This document shows, in pieces, positions 6,234-12,658 of a DNA stretch of 12,658 nucleotides. The notes under the pieces are model-generated. The model was given only the letters and a program-made list of their open reading frames with translations. It was not told where the DNA came from and did no database searches. Origin of the DNA: CAZNMF01 sp035547155 (GTDB taxonomy: Bacteria; Acidobacteriota; Vicinamibacteria; Vicinamibacterales; SCN-69-37); contig DASZVJ010000098.1 in NCBI GenBank assembly GCA_035547155.1, forward strand, positions 1 to 12,658. Reading direction: 5' to 3'. Positions within the stretch are counted from its first letter, which is position 1, and each line of letters begins with the position of its first letter. The translations under genes were made by a program, and so were the position numbers.

Positions 6234-6938
6234 TCATTCTCCCAGATACGCCTGTCGCACGCGCGGATCGGCGGCGATTTCGGCGGAGGTGCCTTCGAGG
6301 ATGATGGCGCCGGTCTCGAGGACGTAGCCGCGATCGGAATGCTTCAGCGCGGCGCTGGCGTTCTGTTCGACGAGCAGCACGGTCGTCCCGGCGGCTTTGA
6401 TCGCGTCGATCGTGCTGAAGATCGTCTGGCAAACGATCGGGGCCAGGCCGAGCGACGGCTCGTCGAGGAGCAGCAGGCGCGGACGCGACATCAGCGCGCG
6501 CGCCATCGCCAGCATTTGCTGCTCGCCGCCCGAGAGCGTCCCGGCGCGCTGTTTCAGCCGCTCCTTCAATCGCGGGAACAGCGAGAACCCGCGCTCGAGG
6601 TCCTGCGCGATCTGCGCACGGTCGCGCACGCGATACGCGCCCATCTCGAGGTTCTCGAGCACGGTGAGATTCGCGAAGACGCCGCGGCCCTCCGGGGACA
6701 TCGAGATGCCGCGCGTGACGAGCGTGTGCGCGGGCGCGCCGGTGATGTCCTCACCATCGAACGTCACGCGTCCGCTCTTCGGCGGCACCAACCCAGAAAT
6801 CGCACGCAGCGTCGTCGACTTCCCCGCGCCGTTGGCACCGATGAGCGTGACGACTTCGCCGTCGTGGATCGTGATCGACAGATCGCGCAACGCGTGGATG
6901 CCGCCGTAGAAGACGTTGACGCGATCGAGAGTCAGCAT
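6234..6938 (-). CDS. livF: Branched-chain amino acid ABC transporter ATPase LivF
   Basis: A 234-residue ABC ATPase, the usual LivF length. Walker A GANGAGKST is at 34-42 and the Q-loop region is near 80-90 (SMSPEGRGVFANLTVLENL). The signature LSGGEQQ is at 135-141 and Walker B LLLLDEPSLGLAP at 155-167. The switch region reads LLVEQNA, with Gln in place of the usual His, as is normal for LivF and unlike LivG. It is one of two ATPases powering the LivHM permease at the inner membrane. The ATG at 6936-6938 is preceded by GAGG and by a palindromic repeat that overlaps this ribosome binding site. The frame stays open through the repeats to 7052, but those extra residues are repeat-derived. It is the last gene of the operon, separated from livG by 100 nt. 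Confidence 0.96.
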   Translation of the reverse strand: MLTLDRVNVFYGGIHALRDLSITIHDGEVVTLIGANGAGKSTTLRAISGLVPPKSGRVTFDGEDITGAPAHTLVTRGISMSPEGRGVFANLTVLENLEMGAYRVRDRAQIAQDLERGFSLFPRLKERLKQRAGTLSGGEQQMLAMARALMSRPRLLLLDEPSLGLAPIVCQTIFSTIDAIKAAGTTVLLVEQNASAALKHSDRGYVLETGAIILEGTSAEIAADPRVRQAYLGE

Positions 6939-6945
6939 GCGCGCC

Positions 6946-6992
6946 TCGAAGTGCACTTCGAAATTTCGAAGTTCGAAGTTCGAAGTTCGAAG
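6946..6992. repeat. TTCGAAG heptamer and palindrome cluster between livG and livF
   Basis: Two perfect 16-bp palindromes overlap: TCGAAGTGCACTTCGA (6946-6961) and CTTCGAAATTTCGAAG (6956-6971). Four tandem copies of TTCGAAG follow at 6965-6971, 6972-6978, 6979-6985 and 6986-6992. The first palindrome overlaps the livF Shine-Dalgarno (CCTC on the plus strand, 6944-6947) by two bases. Such TTCGAAG arrays recur between genes in some high-GC environmental genomes, which suggests a dispersed element rather than a livF-specific site. Confidence 0.9.
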
Positions 6993-7038
6993 TTGACGGC
7001 ACGCCTTCGCACTTGCCAAGTCTGAAGCACGATTCTCC

Positions 7039-7821
7039 CTAATGCCCGCCACCGAGATAGGCCGCGATGACGGCGGGGTTGCGTTGAATCTCCGCCGGCG
7101 TGCCGAACGCGATCGCTTCGCCGTAGTCGATCACCTGGATCTGCTCGCAGATCCCCATCACGACTTTCATGTTGTGCTCGACGAGCAGGATCGTCAGGGA
7201 GAACTCGTCGCGGATCCAGCGGATCAGATCCATCAGCTCCCGCGACTCCTGCGGGTTCATGCCGGCGGCCGGCTCGTCGAGCAGCAGGAGCGCCGGCTCG
7301 GTCGCCAGCGCGCGCGCGATCTCGAGCCGGCGCTGGCTGCCGTACGGCAGGTTCGTGGCGATCTCGTCCGCGAGCCCGTCGAGGCCGAAGATCGCGAGCA
7401 GCTCGCGCGCACGCTCGTGCGTCCGGCGCTCCTCGCGATGATGCCGCGGCGTGCCGATCACCGCGTCGGCGAGCGACTGCCGGCTGCGCAGATGCCGCGC
7501 GGTCATGACGTTCTCGAGCACCGTCATGTCGGGGAACAACCGGATGTTCTGGAACGTGCGCGTCATGCCGAGCGACGCGATCTCGTACGGCCGCCGGCCG
7601 TCGACGCGGCGTCCGCCGAAGTGAATCTCGCCTTCCGTCGGACGATAGACGCCCGTGAGCAGATTGAAGATCGTCGTCTTCCCTGCGCCGTTCGGTCCGA
7701 TCAGACCGAACAGCGATCCGCGCGGCACCTGCAGCGACAAGTCTTTCACCGCCGTCAGCCCGCCGAAGCGTTTCGTGACGCCGCGCATGTCGAGCAGGAG
7801 CGGCCCGCGCGCGTCAGTCAT
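7039..7821 (-). CDS. livG: Branched-chain amino acid ABC transporter ATPase LivG
   Basis: A 260-residue ABC ATPase. Walker A GPNGAGKTT is at 42-50, and the Q-loop is TRTFQNIRLFPDMTVLENV (88-105). The signature is degenerate (NLPYGSQRRLEIARAL, 157-172), which is normal for LivG, where YGxQRxLEIARAL replaces LSGGQ. Walker B LLLLDEPAAGMNP is at 178-190 and the switch His is in LLVEHNM (216). The region between Q-loop and signature has the long insert typical of LivG. The ATG at 7819-7821 has GGAGG ten bases upstream and overlaps the 3' end of livM by 8 bp, so translation is probably coupled. It pairs with LivF as a heterodimer on the LivHM permease. Confidence 0.96.
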   Translation of the reverse strand: MTDARGPLLLDMRGVTKRFGGLTAVKDLSLQVPRGSLFGLIGPNGAGKTTIFNLLTGVYRPTEGEIHFGGRRVDGRRPYEIASLGMTRTFQNIRLFPDMTVLENVMTARHLRSRQSLADAVIGTPRHHREERRTHERARELLAIFGLDGLADEIATNLPYGSQRRLEIARALATEPALLLLDEPAAGMNPQESRELMDLIRWIRDEFSLTILLVEHNMKVVMGICEQIQVIDYGEAIAFGTPAEIQRNPAVIAAYLGGGH

Positions 7822-8926
7822 CGGTGTCGCTGCCTCCGAGCGTCGAGCGGCGATCGACCGGACGCCGGCCCGTGTGCTGCCGCGCGTCGGCCGCGTCGCT
7901 CAACGCGACGGGAATCTTCGTCCGGTTCGGCAGTCGCAGCCACGACCAGCCGAACTCACGCCGGCCGAACAGCCCCTGCGGGCGGAAGATCATGAAGAGA
8001 ATGAGCAGCAGCGCGTAGAGCACCATGCGCAGGCCCGGAAACTGCTGATCGACCGTGCGCAACGCCTCCGGCAGCACCGTGAGGATGCCGGCGCCGAAGA
8101 CCGCGCCGGTGATCGATCCGATGCCGCCGATCACGATCATCACGACGACTTCGATCGATCGCATGAAGTTCAGCTGCTGCGGATTGAGCGGGTTGGCGAA
8201 GAGCTGGCCCGACAACCCGCCCGCCACGCCGGCCAGGGCCGAGCTGATCACGAACGCCAGCACCTTGTACCGCGTCGTCCGCACGCCCATCGCCTCGGCG
8301 GCGATCTCGTCGCCGCGAATGGCCTCGAGCGCGCGGCCGAACGTCGACGTCGCGATGTTCCGCACGATGACGATCGTCAGCACCGCCACCACGAAGATCC
8401 AGAAGAACGTCGTCAGCGGAATGGCCTCGGTGAAGCCCGTCGCGCCGCCAACGGCAGGAATGTTCAGGATGATGACGCGGATGATCTCGCCGAAGCCGAG
8501 CGTGACGATGGCGAGGTAGTCGCCCTTGAGACGGAGCGACGGAACGCCGACGAGGAAGCCCGCGAGCGCCGCCGCGGCGGCGCCGCAGCAGAGACTCACG
8601 AGCATCGCGACGAACGCGCCCGCGCCGCCGTCGAGCGTGCCGCCGACGAGCCCGGCGATCGCCGCGCCGTGAGCGACCGTGACGTACGTCGCCGTGTACC
8701 CGCCGACGGCCATGAAGCCGGCATGACCGAGCGAGAACTGCCCCGCGAGGCCGTTGACCAGATTCAGGCTGACCGCGAGCGTGATGTTGATGCCGATCAG
8801 GTCGATGATGCGCGCGTAGTACGGATTGACCTGGAAGCCGCCGACGCCGGACTCGAAGACGATGTTGAGGACGGCGAGCGCGGCGAGCGTGGCCGCGATC
8901 GCCAGGATCTTGCGGAGCCCGCGCAT
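7814..8926 (-). CDS. livM: Branched-chain amino acid ABC transporter permease LivM
   Basis: A 370-residue inner-membrane permease. The family marker GQFSLGHAGFMAVGGYTA lies in the N-terminal third. GDYLAIVTLGFGEIIRVI and GRALEAIRGDEIAAEAMGV (the loop contacting the ATPases) follow, and VVVMIVIGGIGSITGAVFGA is close to the end. About eight or nine hydrophobic segments are visible. After FRPQGLFGRR a hydrophilic ~47-residue tail follows, rich in Arg and Asp, longer than I expect for the core domain. The ATG at 8924-8926 has GGAGAAGG upstream and lies 4 nt after the livH stop. It forms the translocation channel with LivH. Confidence 0.96.
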   Translation of the reverse strand: MRGLRKILAIAATLAALAVLNIVFESGVGGFQVNPYYARIIDLIGINITLAVSLNLVNGLAGQFSLGHAGFMAVGGYTATYVTVAHGAAIAGLVGGTLDGGAGAFVAMLVSLCCGAAAAALAGFLVGVPSLRLKGDYLAIVTLGFGEIIRVIILNIPAVGGATGFTEAIPLTTFFWIFVVAVLTIVIVRNIATSTFGRALEAIRGDEIAAEAMGVRTTRYKVLAFVISSALAGVAGGLSGQLFANPLNPQQLNFMRSIEVVVMIVIGGIGSITGAVFGAGILTVLPEALRTVDQQFPGLRMVLYALLLILFMIFRPQGLFGRREFGWSWLRLPNRTKIPVALSDAADARQHTGRRPVDRRSTLGGSDTDD

Positions 8927-8930
8927 CGGG

Positions 8931-9830
<900 letters not shown>

Positions 9831-9840
9831 GAAGGCCGGA

Positions 9841-9854
9841 GCGGCGCGCGCCGC
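9841..9854. promoter_or_regulatory. GC palindrome between livK and livH
   Basis: GCGGCGCGCGCCGC is a perfect 14-bp palindrome in the 33-nt gap. In the mRNA it can fold into a short, strong hairpin 9 nt after the livK stop and 10 nt before the livH start codon. Hairpins at this junction often protect the binding-protein part of the message and lower downstream expression. The high GC raises the chance of an accidental palindrome. Confidence 0.45.
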
Positions 9855-9863
9855 CCGAAATTG

Positions 9864-11018
9864 CTAGTCCGGCGCAATCGTCGTCTTGTAGACGAACGTG
9901 ACGGCGCCGTTCGCGTAGGTGACTTCCTGGATGACGGCCGGCTTGTCGACGTTCCGTTTCGCGTTCATCTTCAAGCGGCCCGTCACGCCGGCGACGTCGG
10001 CCGTTGCCAGCGCCTCGCGCACCTTCACGCCGTCGGTCGAGCCCGCGCGCGTGATCGCATCGGCCAGCACCTTCACCGCGTCGTAGGCGAGCGCCGCGAT
10101 CGAGTCCGGCGCATGGCCGTACTTCGCGCGATACGACTTCTCGAAGGTTTGGACGACGGGATCGGGATTGTCGCCGGAGTAGTGGTTGGAGATGTAGGTG
10201 TTCTTGAGGGCCTCGCGTCCGTTCTTCAGCGGCTCGCCGACCCACCCGTCGCCGCCGAGAATCGGCATCGTCATGCCCAGCTCGCGCGCCTGACGCGCGA
10301 TGATGGCGGCTTCGATGTAGTAACCGGTGGCGAAGATCACGTCCGGCCGAAGGCTGCGGATGTTGGTGAGGACGGCCTTGAAGTCCGTGTCGCCCGAGCT
10401 GTAGCTGACCGGATCGAACACCTGGCCGCCGAGCGCGCTGAAATGCGTGACGACCGAATCGGTGAGTCCGACCGAATAGTCCTGCTGGATGTCCTTGAGG
10501 ACCGCGGCCTTGCGCGCCTTCAGATCGTTGTAGGCGAACTTCGCGAGCACCTCGCCTTGGAACGCGTCGATGAAGCAGACGCGGAAGATGTAGTCGCCCG
10601 CTTCCGTCACGCGCTCGTTCGTCGACGCCGGCGTGATCATCGGGACCTTGTAGCGCTGCGCGATCGGCGCGGCGGCCAGCGATCGGCTGCTCGCGACCTC
10701 ACCCAGCACGGCGACGACCTTGTCCTGCGTGATCAGCTTCAAGACGGCATTCGACGCCTGGTCTGGCCGGCTCTGATCGTCCTCCGTGAGGAGCGAGAGC
10801 TTGTGGCCGCCCAGCACGCCGCCGGCGTTGTTGATCTCGTCGACGGCCAGCTCCGTGCCGTCCTTCGACGACTGGCCGAACGAGGCGCCATCGCCGGTGA
10901 GCGAGGCATAGAGACCGACAGGAATGCCCGTCGAGCCGCGCTGGCACGCGGGCGTCAGCGCGAGCGTTGCCACTCCCAGCAGCGCCAGACCCAGTGATCG
11001 GCCGCGATGTCGCTTCAC
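9864..11018 (-). CDS. livK: Branched-chain amino acid ABC transporter substrate-binding protein
   Basis: A 384-residue periplasmic binding protein (type I fold, Leu/Ile/Val-binding family). The N-terminus has a basic start, a hydrophobic stretch (9-22) and TPAC ending at C25, so it is probably a lipoprotein, though the lipobox is weak (Thr at -3, Pro at -2). The core includes PVGLYASLTGDGASFGQ (33-49), AVDEINNAGGVLGG (58-71), LLTEDDQSRPDQA (76-88), VAVLGEVASS (102-111), MITPASTNERVT (127-138), YIFRVC (143-148) and ILGGDGWV (253-260). The start is GTG at 11016-11018 with GGGGGAG upstream; the frame continues open beyond it into the divergent promoter. The actual ligand could be an amino acid, amide, urea or short-chain compound; residues alone do not decide. 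Confidence 0.94.
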   Translation of the reverse strand: MKRHRGRSLGLALLGVATLALTPACQRGSTGIPVGLYASLTGDGASFGQSSKDGTELAVDEINNAGGVLGGHKLSLLTEDDQSRPDQASNAVLKLITQDKVVAVLGEVASSRSLAAAPIAQRYKVPMITPASTNERVTEAGDYIFRVCFIDAFQGEVLAKFAYNDLKARKAAVLKDIQQDYSVGLTDSVVTHFSALGGQVFDPVSYSSGDTDFKAVLTNIRSLRPDVIFATGYYIEAAIIARQARELGMTMPILGGDGWVGEPLKNGREALKNTYISNHYSGDNPDPVVQTFEKSYRAKYGHAPDSIAALAYDAVKVLADAITRAGSTDGVKVREALATADVAGVTGRLKMNAKRNVDKPAVIQEVTYANGAVTFVYKTTIAPD

Positions 11019-11040
11019 GTGCAGGCTCCCCCGGGCGGGA

Positions 11041-11069
11041 ATTCTATCGTGGAGTCGGCGATGCGCCAA
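11041..11069 (-). promoter_or_regulatory. Promoter of the liv operon
   Basis: On the minus strand: TTGGCG (-35; 11064-11069), a 17-nt spacer, then TAGAAT (-10; 11041-11046; five of six consensus bases). Predicted transcription starts near 11034, giving a leader of about 16 nt that holds the GGGGGAG ribosome binding site. No operator palindrome was evident around it. Confidence 0.7.
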
Positions 11070-11138
11070 GAAATCCGCGCACACGAATGCGCGCCGGTCG
11101 CGCGGACGCACGCGATCTGTGTTATCGATGGAAGCACC

Positions 11139-11948
11139 ATGCAGACGTCGCGACCGGACTGGCCGATCCTCGAGGCGGACAACTACGCCGAGCGGCTCGC
11201 GTACCTCGGGACGTCGCCGCTCGCGACCAGCCATCGCGGCACCGATCTCACCTGGGTCGTCACGGGCGTCGCCGATGACGACTACAACGGGGTGATCTGG
11301 ACGCGTCTGCCGGCGCCGGACGCGGACGTGCAGGTGCCGCTGCTCGTCGATCAATTTCGCGATCAGGGACTGCCCGCGGTGTGGCACGTCGACGCGTCGA
11401 GCGAGCCAGCCGATCTCGCGCGCCGGCTCGAGACGCTCGGCTGCCCGGCTGCGCCCGCACCGCCGCCGATGGCCGCGTCGCTCGAGGCGCTCGCGCGCGA
11501 GATGTCGCGCTTCCCCGGCCTGACGGTCGATCGCGTGATGACGGAAGACGAGTTACGCGACTGGATGGACGTCCGGCTGCAGATTGCGCCGGAGCCACGG
11601 GCCATGCGCGAGGCGATCTATCTGAGTCTCGGCCTGGGCGGCCGTCAGCCGCTGCACCACTATCTCGCGCGCGTCGACGGCGAGCCGGCGGGCGTCGCGC
11701 AGCTCTTTCTCGGCCGCCGCTCCGCGGGCCTCTACTCGGTCGGCGTGGGGCCCGCGTTCCGCGGCCGCGGCATCGGCACCGCGCTCGTGCTGACGCCGCT
11801 GCTCGTCGCCCGCACGCTCGGCTACGACGTCGGCGTCGTCCGCCCGCCCGCCGACAGCCGCGTGATGTACGAGCACCTCGGCTTCAACGCGCTCCCGCCA
11901 TCTGCCGCGGGCTACGTGATTGGGACGGCGAGCGCGGACGTCAACTGA
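11139..11948 (+). CDS. GNAT-family acetyltransferase with degenerate N-terminal half
   Basis: A 269-residue cytosolic enzyme. Residues 128-262 form a GNAT domain. The acetyl-CoA loop is VGVGPAFRGRGIGTAL (201-216), strand 4 precedes it (GLYSVGV), and VMYEHLGF (242-249) is the usual C-terminal motif. Residues 1-110 (LTWVVTGVADDDYNGVIWTRL, seen at about 37-57; LPAVWHVD at 78-85) resemble the N-terminal part of two-lobed GNAT proteins but have no acetyl-CoA loop. Substrate unknown. I choose ATG 11139 because GGAAG lies six bases before it; the open frame back to 11007 crosses the liv promoter and lacks coding character. Divergent from livK by 120 nt, so the two genes may share a regulatory region, but no functional link is shown. 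Confidence 0.88.
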   Translation: MQTSRPDWPILEADNYAERLAYLGTSPLATSHRGTDLTWVVTGVADDDYNGVIWTRLPAPDADVQVPLLVDQFRDQGLPAVWHVDASSEPADLARRLETLGCPAAPAPPPMAASLEALAREMSRFPGLTVDRVMTEDELRDWMDVRLQIAPEPRAMREAIYLSLGLGGRQPLHHYLARVDGEPAGVAQLFLGRRSAGLYSVGVGPAFRGRGIGTALVLTPLLVARTLGYDVGVVRPPADSRVMYEHLGFNALPPSAAGYVIGTASADVN

Positions 11949-11973
11949 CGACATCGCGGGCCGCCACGGTAGC

Positions 11974-11988
11974 TGTCAGAAGCTGACA
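11974..11988. terminator. Small hairpin at the convergent gene junction
   Basis: TGTCAG and CTGACA (six-base arms, three-base loop AAG) lie 25 bp after the acetyltransferase stop and include the stop codon of the converging gene. It could act as a bidirectional 3' hairpin, but the stem is short and there is no U-run. Confidence 0.3.
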
Positions 11989-12458
11989 CCCAGCGCGACG
12001 CTCCGCTGGCCGCGTCGAGCCGACGTCGACACGCGAAAGCGCGAATGCCCGAGACTCACGTGAGCGGTCTGTTGCGGGTCCGTGATCGCACGATCGATCA
12101 GCGCGCCGACGACGGCGCCGCCGGCGGCATAGATCGGCACGATCACCACGGCGTACACGTTCTGGCACTCGTCGTCGTTCGGACAGACGATCGGAATGGT
12201 CGCGGCGCCGACGCCGAGCCCCACCAGCAGTCCGGTCCAGATGCCGTTCGCGAGCCCGTCCCGCTTCGGTGGCGACGTAGTCGTCTGTCGATCGAGCCCG
12301 GCCTCGCGCAGGGCGAGGGCGGGACTGGCGGCCGCGATGCCGCGCGCCGTGGGAACTGACCGCAGCACATGCAGCGATGGCTCCGTCAGCGGTGTCTGCG
12401 CGAACGCCGTCGTGCTCAACAGCACGCCGGCGAACAGCACAGCGGCGATCCTCGTCAT
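11976..12458 (-). CDS. Secreted glycine-rich protein of unknown function
   Basis: A 160-residue protein that I cannot assign to a family. Residues 1-20 are a clear signal peptide (MTRIAAVLFAGVLLSTTAFA, cleavage before QTP). The middle has two Gly-rich hydrophobic segments, NGIWTGLLVGLGVGAATIP (71-89) and VPIYAAGGAVVGALID (107-122), resembling a glycine-zipper hairpin. Between them is CPNDDEC (92-98), whose two Cys could form a disulfide in the periplasm. The C-terminus ends in SVALGVSF, an aromatic ending compatible with an outer-membrane strand. ATG 12456-12458 has GGAG eight bases before it; an in-frame GTG at 12467 is an alternative. The stop of the upstream probable DUF3617 gene is 34 nt away, so both may share a transcript. 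An envelope protein is the safest description. Confidence 0.8.
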   Translation of the reverse strand: MTRIAAVLFAGVLLSTTAFAQTPLTEPSLHVLRSVPTARGIAAASPALALREAGLDRQTTTSPPKRDGLANGIWTGLLVGLGVGAATIPIVCPNDDECQNVYAVVIVPIYAAGGAVVGALIDRAITDPQQTAHVSLGHSRFRVSTSARRGQRSVALGVSF

Positions 12459-12492
12459 CAGGAACACTCCGCGCGCGGCGCGTCGAGCTCGT

Positions 12493-12658
12493 CTACTGAT
12501 CCTTCTTGCACGTCGGACCGAGCCACTTGCCCGTGAGGTTGATCGTCATCGTGCCCTGCGCGCCGGTCGACTTGACGGACATCCTGATGCTCTCGCGCGA
12601 CAGGGCTTCGATGTGCGCGACGTCGGTGCGTTTGGTGTCGCCGGTGCACTGACGCGTG
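12493..12658 (-). CDS. C-terminal fragment of probable DUF3617 protein
   Basis: Only the last 55 residues lie in the window; the rest is beyond the right edge. The fragment begins TRQCTGDTKRTDVAHIEALS, continues SIRMSVKSTGAQGTMTINL and ends TGKWLGPTCKKDQ before TAG at 12493-12495. The pattern of an early Cys in a CxG motif, alternating strand residues and a near-terminal TGKWLGPTC fits DUF3617, a family of small secreted proteins with conserved cysteines and unknown function. The frame is uninterrupted, and its composition is more protein-like than the overlapping Arg/His-rich frame on the same strand. Confidence 0.65.
   Translation of the reverse strand, partial: TRQCTGDTKRTDVAHIEALSRESIRMSVKSTGAQGTMTINLTGKWLGPTCKKDQ

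Noticed and set aside
6946..6992. Attachment site or insertion-sequence end
   Set aside because: Palindromes and heptamers are present but there is no transposase, target duplication or second end, and the flanking operon is intact.
12458..12649. 63-codon minus-strand frame at the right edge
   Set aside because: Arg/His-rich and without motifs; the alternative frame with the DUF3617-like C-terminus is far more protein-like.

Overview
The window is very GC-rich, gene-dense bacterial chromosome. Three traits suggest an Acidobacteriota of the Vicinamibacteria type: the high GC, the intergenic arrays of GTCCCTTG-like octamers and TTCGAAG heptamers, and the ArsR/SRPBCC and HEAT/HD-GYP gene pairs. 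This placement is an inference from style, since no rRNA or marker gene is present. Almost all genes lie on the minus strand. No tRNA, rRNA, CRISPR array, transposase or phage gene was seen.

Left edge (1-1022, minus): a type II toxin-antitoxin pair. The antitoxin, with a helix-turn-helix and a C-terminal toxin-binding domain of the Xre/MbcA/ParS type, comes first. A RES-domain toxin follows with a one-base overlap and is cut by the window edge. Position 1147-1704 (plus) encodes an unrecognised four-helix membrane protein that converges on the next operon.

1712-2582 (minus): an ArsR-family repressor and an SRPBCC/AHSA1 protein with overlapping frames. A perfect 11-bp inverted repeat covers the repressor's start codon and overlaps its -10 box, so autorepression is likely and the mRNA is probably almost leaderless. 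Just upstream, at 2633-2751, is an octamer array whose minus strand carries a GGG tract every 8 nt. It begins exactly at the stop codon of the next gene.

2741-5997 (minus): an HD-GYP phosphodiesterase-like protein and, upstream with an ATGA overlap, a 710-residue HEAT-like repeat protein. Their N-terminal ~110 residues look homologous to each other, which suggests a dedicated two-component-like c-di-GMP module around an undescribed shared domain.

6234-11018 (minus): a complete branched-chain amino acid (or related amide/short-chain compound) ABC importer in the order livK-livH-livM-livG-livF. It has a good sigma-70-type promoter at 11041-11069, a GC-rich palindrome between livK and livH, and a palindromic heptamer repeat beside the livF ribosome binding site. 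A stem-loop lies downstream of livF.

11139-11948 (plus): a divergently transcribed GNAT acetyltransferase with a degenerate N-terminal half. Right edge (11976-12658, minus): a secreted glycine-rich protein of unknown function and, upstream of it, the C-terminus of a probable DUF3617 protein cut by the window edge.
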